A stretch of DNA of 37,479 nucleotides, taken from NCBI GenBank assembly GCA_005885035.1, contig VAXZ01000008.1:1-37479 (forward strand), read 5' to 3'. The notes beneath the pieces are model-generated. The model did no database searches, was not told the origin of the DNA, and saw only the letters and a program-made list of their open reading frames with translations. The DNA is from Actinomycetota bacterium (GTDB lineage Bacteria > Actinomycetota > UBA4738 > HRBIN12). Below, one piece after another: positions 1 through 7,327 of the stretch. Numbering within the stretch: the stretch's first letter is position 1; every line of letters begins with the position of its first letter. Made by a program: the position numbers and the translations under genes.

Positions 1-717
1 ACGGAAGGGATCGGGGAGGATTTCTGGCCCGATACCTTCGACCCCGCGCTCGTCGACCGGTGGGTGCGCGTCCCCGACCGCGAGGCCTTCCTCACCGCGC
101 GCGCCGTGACCCGTCAGGAGGGGATCCTGATCGGTGGCTCGGGCGGTTCCGCGGTCTCCGCAGCGCTCACGATCGCCCGCGAGCACGACGAGGACGCGAC
201 GATCGTCGTGCTGCTCCCCGATACCGGCAGGCAGTACCTGTCGAAGCTCTTCTCCGACTCGTGGATGCGTCAGTACGGCTTCCTCGAGGGACCGGAGGTG
301 ATCCGCGTCGAGCAGGTGCTGAGCGCCAAGGGCGACGAGCTCCCCGCCGTGATCACCGTCCTCGCGCACGACAAGGTGCGCCAGGCGGTCGACGTGTTGC
401 AGACGCACAGCATCTCGCAAGCGCCGGTCGTCCGCGAGGGATCGACCGACGTCGCGCAGTTCGTCGGATCGATCCGTGACCGTGAGCTGCTCGAGCGGGT
501 GTTCCGCGACCCGGACGCGCTGCAGGCGGACGTCGCCTCGGTGATGGCGCCGCCGATCCCGGTCGTGGAGTGGGACGCGGCGGTCGATGACGCGTTCGAG
601 GAGCTCGAACGGGCCCCGGCCGTGCTCGTTGCGAAGGCCGGACAGGTCCTGGGCGTCCTGACCAGGAGCGACCTCCTGGATTTCCTGGCGCACCGGCGGC
701 AGGCTCCCTCGAGGTAG
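1..717 (+). CDS. cbs: Cystathionine beta-synthase, C-terminal part (5' truncated by window)
   Basis: The frame is open from base 1, so the N-terminal half with the PLP lysine lies outside the window. The visible 238 residues begin in the GEDFWP-type loop typical of actinobacterial CBS. Next comes the fold-type II PLP segment EGILIGGSGGS; its serine (visible residue 47) matches the serine that contacts the PLP ring nitrogen in known CBS. A Bateman pair of CBS domains follows at about 105-165 and 175-232. The enzyme condenses serine or O-acetylserine with homocysteine to cystathionine, or runs cysteine-synthase-type reactions. The CBS pair is where regulatory nucleotides bind in this family. 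The stop codon overlaps the GTG of the next gene (TAGTG), implying translational coupling in an operon with DUF429 and a cystathionine gamma-enzyme. Confidence 0.93.
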   Translation, partial: TEGIGEDFWPDTFDPALVDRWVRVPDREAFLTARAVTRQEGILIGGSGGSAVSAALTIAREHDEDATIVVLLPDTGRQYLSKLFSDSWMRQYGFLEGPEVIRVEQVLSAKGDELPAVITVLAHDKVRQAVDVLQTHSISQAPVVREGSTDVAQFVGSIRDRELLERVFRDPDALQADVASVMAPPIPVVEWDAAVDDAFEELERAPAVLVAKAGQVLGVLTRSDLLDFLAHRRQAPSR

Positions 718-1565
718 TGCACGCGCTCGGGATCGACGTCGGCGCGCCGCGCAAAGGGATGGATCTGGTCCAGCTGGACGACGCGCGCGAACCGGTGCGG
801 GTCGTCTCGAAGGTCGGGATCGACCGCCTCGGGCTGCTCATCGGCGAGCTCCAGCCCGACGTGATCGCGATCGACGCGCCGCCCGCGTGGGCTCCGAACG
901 GCTCGTCGCGACTGACCGAGCGCCTGCTCGCCCAGTGCAACATCCACGCGTTCAACACCCCCTCGGCGCGCACGGGCGCCGTCCATCCGTTCTACGCGTG
1001 GATGGAGGTCGGCTTCGAGGTGTTCGCGGTGGCGGCCGCGCGGGGCTACCCGCGCTACCGCGCGGGAGCCCCGCGCGGCACCGCGATGGAGGTCTTTCCA
1101 CACGGCAGCGCAGCGGTCCTCGCCGGCTGTCTGCCGCCCCGCGGCGCGAAGAAGAAGCCCTGGCGCGAGCGGATCCTGGCCTCCCAGGGCGTCCCGATCG
1201 CGGAGCTGACGACCGCCGACCGCGTCGACGCCGCCCTCTGCGCACTGACCGGCTTGCTCGCGCTCGAGGGGAAGCGGTTCGCTCCGGGCGACCCGAAGGA
1301 GGGAGTGATCGTGCTTCCCGCCGCATCGCTGCCCGCGCGACCTTTCCGCGCCGCGCCGGCCGAGGCACACGACGAGGCCACGCTGCCGCTGTTCCGCGAG
1401 TGCGCGTGCGGCGACCCCGCGTGTCACGAGCTGACGCGGACCGAGTTCGCGCCGGGGCACGACGCCAAGCGCAAGTCGAGGCTATGGGCGAGCGCGCGCA
1501 CGGGCGTGCTCGCGACCGAGGAGCTGAGGAGACGGGGATGGGTGATCCCACCGGAGATGCGATGA
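717..1565 (+). CDS. DUF429 family RNase H-fold protein with C-terminal Cys/His tail
   Basis: 282 aa, GTG start overlapping the upstream stop. The N-terminal half shows the DUF429 pattern: GIDVG with Asp7, then IAIDAPP with Asp53, the acidic positions of an RNase H-like fold. A basic region (GAKKKPWRER) precedes ADRVDAALCAL, another family motif carrying an Asp. The C-terminus adds a small cysteine cluster (Cys229, Cys231, Cys236) followed by FAPGHDAKRKSRL, with His248 and Asp249. This looks like a metal-binding tail also seen as a stand-alone motif in actinobacterial proteins. DUF429 proteins are predicted nucleases of unknown substrate. It is sandwiched by overlapping codons between two trans-sulfuration enzymes, so it is co-translated with them, but I see no obvious metabolic link. 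Family call is good; function unknown. Confidence 0.85.
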   Translation: MHALGIDVGAPRKGMDLVQLDDAREPVRVVSKVGIDRLGLLIGELQPDVIAIDAPPAWAPNGSSRLTERLLAQCNIHAFNTPSARTGAVHPFYAWMEVGFEVFAVAAARGYPRYRAGAPRGTAMEVFPHGSAAVLAGCLPPRGAKKKPWRERILASQGVPIAELTTADRVDAALCALTGLLALEGKRFAPGDPKEGVIVLPAASLPARPFRAAPAEAHDEATLPLFRECACGDPACHELTRTEFAPGHDAKRKSRLWASARTGVLATEELRRRGWVIPPEMR

Positions 1566-2686
1566 GGTTCGAGACGGCCGCGGTCCATGCGGGCCAGGAC
1601 CCCGAGCCGGTATACGGCTCGGTTAACGTCCCGATCTTTCAGACCGCGACGTACGCACAGGAGGAGGTCGGCAAGCCGAAGGTGTGGGACTACGCTCGCG
1701 GCGGGAACCCGACGCGCGCGGCCTTCGAAGCAGCGCTCGCCGCCCTCGAGGGCGGCGAGCGCTGCTTCGCGTTCGCCAGCGGGATGGCGGCCGAGACGAC
1801 CCTGCTCCTCACGCTCCGCCCGGGGGACCACGTGCTGCTCGCCGACGACGTCTACGGCGGGACCTACCGCTTGCTCTCGAAGGTGCTCGGGCCGTGGGGC
1901 CTGGCGTTCGACACGTGCGACATGACCGACCCCTCGTCGATCCGCGGCGCCCTCCGTACGGAGACGCGGGTCGTGTGGGTGGAGACCCCGTCGAACCCTT
2001 TGCTCAAGATCGTGGACCTCGCGGCCGCGTCCGCGGCCGCACACGCGGCCGGCGCGAAGGTCGTGGTCGACAACACGTTCGCGACGCCGGCCGCGCAACG
2101 GCCGCTCACGCTCGGCGCGGACGTGGTCGTGCACAGCGTCACGAAGTACGTCGGAGGCCACTCTGATCTGATCGGGGGCGCGCTCGTCACGAGCGACGCC
2201 GACCTGGTCGAGCCGCTCGGCTTCCTCGTGAACGCGGTCGGCGCGGTACCCGGCCCGATGGATAGTTACCTCGCGCTCCGCGGGCTGAAGACGCTCGCGA
2301 TGCGGATGGAACGGCATGCGGCATCCGCGGCGGCTATCGCCGCGTTCCTCGACGCCCATCCGAAAGTCAACCAGGTGTACTATCCGGGCCTCGCATCGCA
2401 CCCCGGGCACGACATCGCCGCGCGGCAGATGTCGAACTTCGGTGGGATCGTGTCCTTCACGGTCGGCTCGGCCGGGGAGGCCGTCGCGATCGCGCAACGA
2501 ACCGAGCTCTTCTTCCTGGCGGAATCGCTCGGTGGCGTGGAGTCGCTGATCGAGGTCCCGGGGCCGATGACGCACGCGAGCGTCGCGGGATCGCCGCTCG
2601 AGGTGCCGCCCGAGCTGATCCGCCTCTCCGTCGGCGTGGAAGATCCCGACGACCTGATCGAAGATCTCCGTCGCGCGCTCGGCTGA
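1562..2686 (+). CDS. Cystathionine gamma-synthase / gamma-lyase (Cys/Met metabolism PLP enzyme)
   Basis: 374 aa, starting at the ATG that overlaps the DUF429 stop as ATGA; longer upstream extensions in this frame are antisense to nothing useful and lack homology. The start MRFETAAVHAGQ is the classic family N-terminus. SGMAA, the tyrosine-containing YGGTYRL and the DNTFATP loop follow, and HSVTKYVGGHSD carries the PLP Schiff-base lysine, Lys195. Fold-type I, full family length. It makes cystathionine from an activated homoserine or cleaves cystathionine to cysteine; sequence alone does not separate these well. Next to CBS, the lyase direction (homocysteine to cysteine) is the simplest reading. 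The gene ends seven bases from a convergent gene. Confidence 0.93.
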   Translation: MRFETAAVHAGQDPEPVYGSVNVPIFQTATYAQEEVGKPKVWDYARGGNPTRAAFEAALAALEGGERCFAFASGMAAETTLLLTLRPGDHVLLADDVYGGTYRLLSKVLGPWGLAFDTCDMTDPSSIRGALRTETRVVWVETPSNPLLKIVDLAAASAAAHAAGAKVVVDNTFATPAAQRPLTLGADVVVHSVTKYVGGHSDLIGGALVTSDADLVEPLGFLVNAVGAVPGPMDSYLALRGLKTLAMRMERHAASAAAIAAFLDAHPKVNQVYYPGLASHPGHDIAARQMSNFGGIVSFTVGSAGEAVAIAQRTELFFLAESLGGVESLIEVPGPMTHASVAGSPLEVPPELIRLSVGVEDPDDLIEDLRRALG

Positions 2687-2693
2687 TCAACGC

Positions 2694-3335
2694 TCAGCGG
2701 ACGACGAGCTCTCCGTTCGGCGTTCGCAGCACCACGGCGCGGATCCCTCCTGATCCCTGGGAGAACCGGACGGGCAGTTCGGCACCGTCCGTCCATCGAT
2801 CCAGGACGGCCGGATCGCCGTCGAGCTCGAGCCAGGCGATCCCGCGCGCTCCCGATGGATGATCGATGCGCGTGCGCCCCGGATGGATCGACTCGGGTCC
2901 GTCCCACTCGATGAAGAAAGGAAGCTCCGGTGCGCGGCCTGGATCGTCGGTGCCGGCGTTCCGCCATCGGAGGACCCGGCCGTCCGGTCGAGCGCGTTCA
3001 CCCGCCTCGACCGTGAGTCCCAGCCGTGCCGCAGTCGCATCGATCCGGTCGTAGCGAACCGCCCAGGTGAGCCATCGATCACCGTCGGACACCGCCCGGA
3101 CGACCGCGGACCCGAACACCGATGCGGTCGCCGCCATCTCGTCCTCGACCGTGATCAGCTCGAGATAGGTGTCGCCGAGCGGCACGATGCGGTTGGCGGT
3201 CCCCCACCGCGGATGACGCCCGCCGGGGACGGACGCGAGTCCGACTTCGTCGAGGAGACGCGCCGCCGCCCGATCCAGATCGATCGCTGCGATCGCGACG
3301 TGATCGATCGACACCATCGTCGGATGATCCGTCAC
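2694..3335 (-). CDS. VOC/glyoxalase-like domain protein
   Basis: 213 aa. The start is a GTG whose last bases overlap the upstream stop (GTGA); an alternative ATG lies at 3317. IDHVAIAAIDLDRAAARL at the N-terminus and NRIVPLGDTYLELITVED are the first beta-alpha-beta unit of a glyoxalase_3-type (PF13468-like) fold. The C-terminal half (WLELDGDP, VVLRTPNGELVV) is the second unit. Such proteins are diverse metal-dependent lyases, dioxygenases or binding proteins, and no substrate can be assigned. It is the last gene of the minus-strand group Nudix, CoA-binding, 54-aa protein, VOC, with coupled overlaps throughout. Confidence 0.8.
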   Translation of the reverse strand: MTDHPTMVSIDHVAIAAIDLDRAAARLLDEVGLASVPGGRHPRWGTANRIVPLGDTYLELITVEDEMAATASVFGSAVVRAVSDGDRWLTWAVRYDRIDATAARLGLTVEAGERARPDGRVLRWRNAGTDDPGRAPELPFFIEWDGPESIHPGRTRIDHPSGARGIAWLELDGDPAVLDRWTDGAELPVRFSQGSGGIRAVVLRTPNGELVVR

Positions 3336-3496
3336 GCCTTCGGGCGTTTCAGGTACGCGATCAGCGACGCCCCTCCCGCAGGCGTCTGCTGTTGCGTCAC
3401 GGCGACGAGCTCCCAGCCGTCTTCACCGAACGTGTTCAGGATCTCCCCCGGGTTGTGTTCCAACAGCGGCGCCACGAAGTACTCCCAGGCGGTCAT
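3332..3496 (-). CDS. 54-aa DUF4177-like small protein
   Basis: A short gene starting with ATG directly after the upstream stop (TAGATG) and ending in a TGA that overlaps the GTG of the VOC gene. It reads MTAWEYFVAPLLE, then GEDGWELVAVTQQ, then ASLIAYLKRP near the end. A 'W-E-Y' strand, a 'G.DGWELV.V' core and a final 'Y.LKRP' strand are what small DUF4177-like proteins show. It is too short to model in detail. Its position with zero gaps on both sides and its good codon bias make it a real gene. Function unknown. Confidence 0.75.
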   Translation of the reverse strand: MTAWEYFVAPLLEHNPGEILNTFGEDGWELVAVTQQQTPAGGASLIAYLKRPKA

Positions 3497-3833
3497 CTAC
3501 AGCTCCTCTCCCATCAGTCGAGCCCGGACGTGCCTGATGCAGACGCCCATGATGACGTCGAGGCCGCCCTCGGTCGCGATGCGCGCGGCCTCATCGCTCA
3601 CGATGTCCTCCTGGAGCCAGAGCACGCGGGCGCCCGGGGTACGCCGGCTCGCCGAGCACCTCCGTCTCGTTGGGGTTGACCGGCACGACCCGGTACCCGT
3701 GCTCCTGCAGGTAGCGCGCGACCTGGAACGAGGGCCGTGCCGGGTTGGACGAGAGTCCGACCACCGCGACCGTGTGGACCGCACCGAGCAACGCCCGGAG
3801 CTCGCGGTCCTCGGGGCTCAGGATGTCAGCCAT
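3497..3833 (-). pseudogene. CoA-binding domain protein (YccU-like) with internal deletion and frameshift
   Basis: From the ATG at 3833 the frame reads MADILSPEDRELRALL, then VAVVGLSSNPARPS, then GYRVVPVNPNETEVLGEPAYP. This is the Rossmann-like first half of the CoA-binding family (PF13380). The other half, GARVLWLQEDIVSDEAARIA to the C-terminus, continues in a different frame from about 3650. The family normally has about 30 residues between these blocks, including the 'VDVFR' strand, and they are missing here. So roughly 90 bases are gone and the remainder is out of frame. It lies downstream of a CoA-pyrophosphatase-type Nudix gene with a 16-bp overlap. It may be a true pseudogene or an assembly collapse at a GC-rich junction. 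Confidence 0.75.
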
Positions 3834-4402
3834 GGCGCCGTCTCCCGCGCGAGCTCGAGGAACGCGTGCAGTATGAACCCGGTCGCGCCCCAGATCGTGG
3901 CGTCCGCGGACTCGTACCACCATCCCTTCCAGACGCGCCCGCCATCGCGATGGAGCTCGCGCTCCTCCTCCAGCGTGGCGAGCATCCGCGTCGGAACGGT
4001 CAGCACGCGGGCGATCTCCGCACGACTCTCGTGCAGCGCCGGGAGGTCGCGCACGGCGCCGACGAACGGGGTCACGAGGATGCCCGACACGAAGGTGTGG
4101 ATCGGCGGGAGGGCGCCGAGCACCTCCGGGAACACCGGATCGAGACCGATCTCCTCGTGCGTCTCGCGGAGCGCCGTCGTGACGAGCGCCTCATCGCCCG
4201 GCTCGGCGAGCCCCCCCGGGAACGAGATCTCTCCAGGATGACGGCTGAGATGGGCCGCCCGCTCGGTGAACAGCAGCGACGGTTCGGGCTCCTCGATCAA
4301 CAACGCGAGGACGGCGGCGAGCCGCTCGCCGGGGTCGGGCTCCGGATGCGGATCCGGGTCGAGCCCTTCGCGCAGCACCGAACGGTGATCCGTGAGCGCC
4401 AT
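3818..4402 (-). CDS. CoA-pyrophosphatase-type Nudix hydrolase (NUDT7/YeaB-like)
   Basis: 194 aa from the ATG at 4402. That start is preferred over the ATG at 4411 because the -10 hexamer TACGAT overlaps the latter and sits 7 nt before the former. LLFTERAAHLSRHPGEISFPGG (about residues 43-64) is the UPF0035 signature that marks CoA-directed Nudix enzymes. The Nudix box follows: Gly64, Glu71, Arg79-Glu80, Glu83-Glu84, Gly86. Expected reaction: CoA or oxidised CoA to phosphopantetheine plus 3',5'-ADP, with Mg or Mn. It heads a minus-strand operon whose next gene is a CoA-binding protein, which supports a CoA-related role. The fold assignment is secure; the substrate is from family knowledge. Confidence 0.9.
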   Translation of the reverse strand: MALTDHRSVLREGLDPDPHPEPDPGERLAAVLALLIEEPEPSLLFTERAAHLSRHPGEISFPGGLAEPGDEALVTTALRETHEEIGLDPVFPEVLGALPPIHTFVSGILVTPFVGAVRDLPALHESRAEIARVLTVPTRMLATLEEERELHRDGGRVWKGWWYESADATIWGATGFILHAFLELARETAPWLTS

Positions 4403-4409
4403 GACGCTC

Positions 4410-4415
4410 ATCGTA
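4410..4415 (-). promoter_or_regulatory. -10 hexamer TACGAT, leaderless promoter of Nudix gene
   Basis: On the minus strand TACGAT ends 7 nt before the ATG at 4402, so the predicted transcript starts at or within a base or two of the start codon. No Shine-Dalgarno sequence precedes this ATG. It is divergent from the M20 promoter 52 bp away. Confidence 0.6.
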
Positions 4416-4466
4416 GGAGACCGCCCACCGAACGCCGCCCCCGACGGCCAGGCCGAGGGTGACTGG

Positions 4467-4472
4467 TAGCGT
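4467..4472 (+). promoter_or_regulatory. -10 hexamer TAGCGT, leaderless promoter of M20 peptidase gene
   Basis: TAGCGT is followed by exactly 7 nt and then GTG at 4480. Spacing is identical to the divergent Nudix promoter. This supports choosing 4480 over the in-frame GTG codons at 4459 and 4471, which lie in or before the hexamer. Confidence 0.6.
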
Positions 4473-4479
4473 GCGCGGC

Positions 4480-5682
4480 GTGACGGAGGGCGACGATGTC
4501 CGTTCCCCCGCCGCCGATGCCGCGGCGGCATCGGTCGACGTCGAGGAGCTGCTGGCCTACGCGGGCGCGCTGATCGGAGCGCCGTCGGAGAATCCGGGCG
4601 GCACCGAGGACGAGGCGGCCTCGGTGGCGGCCGACATCCTGACCTCGCTCGGAGCGACGCCGGAGATCGTCCGGGGCGACGAGGGACGACCGTCCGTCGT
4701 CGCCCGGTTCGGTGATCAGGCGCGCCCGTCGCTCGCGTGGAACGGGCACCTCGACACCGTCCCGGCGGGATCGCCCGACGCGTGGACGAGCCCCCCCTTC
4801 GCCGGGGAGATCCGTGACGGGAAGCTGATCGGTCGCGGTGCGTGCGACATGAAGGGGGCGATCGCGGCCGCACTCGCGAGCGCGGCCGCGATCGCCCGCG
4901 TCGGCGTTCCACTCGCTGGCTCCCTCTGGTTCCACCTGGCGGCCGACGAGGAGCTGGCGGGCATCCACGGCACGAAGGTGCTCTGGGAGCGCGGGATGCT
5001 CGACCAGGATGCCGCGATCGTCGGCGAGCCGACCGAGCTCCAGCTGGGCATGGCCCAACGCGGCGGAGCGTGGGTCACGGCGACCGCGCACGGGCGGGCC
5101 GCCCACGGCTCTCAGCCCCACCGCGGCGTGAACGCCATCACATCGATCGCGCGCCTCCTGCTCCGGCTCGAGGAAGCGCTCCCGGACCTGAAGCACCCTC
5201 TGATCGGCGGCCCCACCGTCAACGCCGCACTGATCGAGGGAGGGAGCGCTCCGAACGTCGTCCCCGACCGCTGCGTGGTCGACATCGACAGGCGTCTGCT
5301 ACCCGGGGAGGGCGATCCCGCCGCCGTCCTGGCACCGTTCCGACGGGTCATCGACGAGATCCGAGCCGATCATCCGGAGGTGCGGATCGACGTCACGATC
5401 CGGGAGTGGACCGACGCAGCCGAGGCGTCGCCTGACGAGCGCATCGTCCGGCTGGCGCGCGCGGCGGTCACTGAGGCCGGCGGCGGCCCGCCGGCCGCCG
5501 CCGGCTTCAGCGGCATCACCGACGCCCGCTACTACCTCAACGAGGCGAAGATCCCCACGGTGATCCTGGGGCCAGGTTCGATCACGATGGCGCACACCGC
5601 GGACGAATGGGTCGCCGTGGACGAGCTCGTCGCGGCGGCCCGCGCCTACGCCCGGCTCTTCGTTGGCTTCCTCGGCGTCTGA
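4480..5682 (+). CDS. M20 family metallopeptidase (ArgE/DapE/acetylornithine deacetylase type)
   Basis: 400 aa from the GTG placed 7 nt after a TAGCGT -10 box. Metal-binding motifs are in order: NGHLDTVP (His90), ACDMKG (Asp123, bridging), ADEELAG (Glu157 catalytic, Glu158 ligand), GEPTELQ (third-site Glu), and MAHTADEWV with the last His near the C-terminus. The dimerisation lid domain lies between, beginning near the GRAAHGS motif. A dinuclear zinc amidohydrolase acting on an N-acyl amino acid or peptide; no specific substrate is visible. A GC-rich hairpin follows 30 bp downstream, so the gene is probably monocistronic. Confidence 0.9.
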   Translation: MTEGDDVRSPAADAAAASVDVEELLAYAGALIGAPSENPGGTEDEAASVAADILTSLGATPEIVRGDEGRPSVVARFGDQARPSLAWNGHLDTVPAGSPDAWTSPPFAGEIRDGKLIGRGACDMKGAIAAALASAAAIARVGVPLAGSLWFHLAADEELAGIHGTKVLWERGMLDQDAAIVGEPTELQLGMAQRGGAWVTATAHGRAAHGSQPHRGVNAITSIARLLLRLEEALPDLKHPLIGGPTVNAALIEGGSAPNVVPDRCVVDIDRRLLPGEGDPAAVLAPFRRVIDEIRADHPEVRIDVTIREWTDAAEASPDERIVRLARAAVTEAGGGPPAAAGFSGITDARYYLNEAKIPTVILGPGSITMAHTADEWVAVDELVAAARAYARLFVGFLGV

Positions 5683-5712
5683 GGACCCCGATCGCGATCG
5701 TCGTCGGCCGGG

Positions 5713-5736
5713 CGCGCTACGGCGTGCCGTAGCGCG
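5713..5736 (+). terminator. Hairpin after M20 gene
   Basis: CGCGCTACGG pairs perfectly with CCGTAGCGCG around a CGTG loop (10-bp stem; 11 bp if the loop closes to GT). It lies 30 bp past the M20 stop. No T-run follows, so it is a Rho-independent terminator of the GC-rich, U-poor kind at best. Confidence 0.5.
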
Positions 5737-5759
5737 ACCAACCTAGCCCGTCCAGCCCT

Positions 5760-5788
5760 TTGACCACCCCCCTCCCACGGCGCAGGAT
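5760..5788 (+). promoter_or_regulatory. Sigma70-type promoter TTGACC-N17-CAGGAT
   Basis: TTGACC at 5760-5765 and CAGGAT at 5783-5788 are separated by 17 bp, close to consensus. It is positioned to drive the receiver-like membrane protein starting near 5813. It is one of the few promoters here with a recognisable -35 element. Confidence 0.5.
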
Positions 5789-5812
5789 GAGCCGGAAGCG
5801 GGCAGCCCGGGG

Positions 5813-6835
5813 GTGCCCATCGTGCACAACGATCCGATCAGGAGGGGTGAACCACTGCGCCTCGATGTCGCTGCTCGAGCGCCGGTGGTTCGCGTCCTGC
5901 TGGCGGAGAACGACTCGCCGGGACCGCTCCATTACCTGATCGAGAGCGAGGGGTTCCAGGTCGTCGGGTGCGCCTCGGACGACGTGGATCTGGCCCACGT
6001 CCTCGGACAGGTGCATCCCGACGTCATCGTCCTCGACGCCGACATCAGCGCGACCTCCGTGCTGATCGCGCGTGAGAAGTCTCCCTCGTCCGAGCTGATC
6101 GTCGTGTGGCCCGACGGCGTGCAGCCGCCGCCGGCAGCCGCGTGCGTTCACCCACGCCTCGTGTATCAGGACCTCGGTCCCGCGATCCGTCGAGCGGCCG
6201 ACGATCGCCGCACCCGGCATCCGACCTCGATCGAGCCGGCCGACGACGATCTCGAGGCGCCGGGCGAAGCGCCCGTAACCGTCGACATCGCGATCGCACA
6301 ACGCACGAGCATCCGCGTCTTGGTGGGGATGGCAGCCGTCATCGCGGCCATCGTGCTGACGATGGGCGCGTCGTTCGCGCTCGAAGGGTGGAGGGCTTCG
6401 CCCCAGCCGTCGGCAGCCCGCAGCCTCACCATCTCGCCGAGCCTCGGACCGACGTCCGGGCCGAGCGCCGCGGGTCATCCGAGCAAGACGGTCGGGAGTC
6501 ATGGATCGGATCGCTCCGGGTGCACCGACCGGAGGGGCCCGAACGAACATGCGTCCGGCAGGGCGCTGGGAGCTCGCGCGGCATGCTCTGGCCACGGACG
6601 AGCAACGACCCATCGATCTCCGCCCCAGCACGGCAACCATCCAGGGAACGGTTCCACGTCCAGGCGCGGCAACGGTCGTGGGAACGCGAACGCCAAGGGC
6701 GGGGGCACGGGGAGCGCGAAGGACAAGGGCGCCAGCGTTCAGGGTCGCCCGGCGCATCCTTCGCGAGCGCCTTCAGCGCCCCCCGCCGTGCCGCCGGCGA
6801 CCCCGGGCGCCCCGCGCAGCGGTCCCCCGGGCTGA
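5813..6835 (+). CDS. Degenerate receiver domain - single TM - disordered tail protein
   Basis: 340 aa from GTG 5813 (GTG 5822 also possible). Residues about 26-105 resemble a CheY-like receiver: VLLAEND in place of the acidic pocket, then VIVLDADI with Asp75 at the phospho-acceptor position. The conserved Thr/Ser strand is ELIVVWPDG, and the usual Lys is replaced in LVYQDL, so phosphotransfer chemistry is doubtful. A linker leads to one transmembrane helix (about 168-192). About 150 residues rich in Ser, Gly, Pro, Asn, His and Lys follow, compatible with an extracytoplasmic disordered tail. I know no named family with this order. The receiver half has the better codon bias; the tail frame is less certain. 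Confidence 0.65.
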   Translation: MPIVHNDPIRRGEPLRLDVAARAPVVRVLLAENDSPGPLHYLIESEGFQVVGCASDDVDLAHVLGQVHPDVIVLDADISATSVLIAREKSPSSELIVVWPDGVQPPPAAACVHPRLVYQDLGPAIRRAADDRRTRHPTSIEPADDDLEAPGEAPVTVDIAIAQRTSIRVLVGMAAVIAAIVLTMGASFALEGWRASPQPSAARSLTISPSLGPTSGPSAAGHPSKTVGSHGSDRSGCTDRRGPNEHASGRALGARAACSGHGRATTHRSPPQHGNHPGNGSTSRRGNGRGNANAKGGGTGSAKDKGASVQGRPAHPSRAPSAPPAVPPATPGAPRSGPPG

Positions 6836-6842
6836 GATCGCC

Positions 6843-7268
6843 TCAGTCGTCGTCCGCGCGCCGGAGCCGTTTGGTCTCGGAACGCTTCCGCTTCGCGGCG
6901 ATCCGGCGCTCGACCGCCCGCCGGCTCGGTCGCGTGGGGCGACGCGTGGGTGGAGGCGGCGCGACCGCGGCGGCGAGGATCTCCGCCATCCGCTCCAGGG
7001 CGGCCTCTCGGTTCCGAAGCTGCGACCGCTGCTCCGACGCCGTCACCGTCAGCACGCCATCCACGAGCCGGCCGGAGAGCCGATCCAGCGCACGCCTCCG
7101 TTGCACGGGACCCAAAGCGCTCGTTCTGGCCACATCGACGCTCAGCTCCACGCGGGTGTCGGCCGTGTTGACCGACTGTCCGCCGGGTCCGGACGAGTGG
7201 CTGAACCTCCAGCGCAACTCGCGCGCCGGCACCAGGATCGAACGGCTGACGCGGAGCGGACCGACCAT
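6843..7268 (-). CDS. arfB: Peptidyl-tRNA hydrolase ArfB / class I release-factor-domain protein
   Basis: 141 aa. SHSSGPGGQSVNTADTRVEL contains the catalytic GGQ (residues 29-31) in the exact ArfB/YaeJ/ICT1 context. The protein is one RF-1 domain with no codon-recognition domain, and ends in a long basic, arginine-rich tail (AKRKRSETKRLRR) of the type that enters the empty mRNA channel. It rescues stalled ribosomes by hydrolysing peptidyl-tRNA. A -10-like CATACT sits 6 nt before the ATG, suggesting leaderless expression. It is divergent from the TMEM175-like gene and convergent with the receiver-like gene. Confidence 0.92.
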   Translation of the reverse strand: MVGPLRVSRSILVPARELRWRFSHSSGPGGQSVNTADTRVELSVDVARTSALGPVQRRRALDRLSGRLVDGVLTVTASEQRSQLRNREAALERMAEILAAAVAPPPPTRRPTRPSRRAVERRIAAKRKRSETKRLRRADDD

Positions 7269-7274
7269 GCTGGC

Positions 7275-7280
7275 AGTATG
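7275..7280 (-). promoter_or_regulatory. -10-like CATACT before arfB
   Basis: On the minus strand CATACT ends 6 nt before the ATG at 7268. The first base deviates from TANNNT, but the spacing equals that of other leaderless promoters in the window. Confidence 0.45.
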
Positions 7281-7311
7281 AACGCCGGCATCGCCGAGCC
7301 TGCCCTCTCCG

Positions 7312-7317
7312 TATCAT
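7312..7317 (+). promoter_or_regulatory. -10 hexamer TATCAT before TMEM175-like gene
   Basis: TATCAT lies 10 nt before the ATG at 7328, predicting a leader of only a few bases. No Shine-Dalgarno is present. Confidence 0.5.
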
Positions 7318-7327
7318 CGCCAGCGTC

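Noticed and set aside
2680-2700. Short inverted repeat GCTGA/TCAGC between the gamma-enzyme and VOC stops as a terminator
   Set aside because: Only 5-bp arms with a 7-nt loop overlapping both coding ends; too weak to support.
2859-4241. Long plus-strand open frame of 460 codons over the VOC, CoA-binding and Nudix genes
   Set aside because: Antisense to well-supported minus-strand genes; Arg/Pro/Ser-rich translation without motifs, a by-product of GC-rich codon use.
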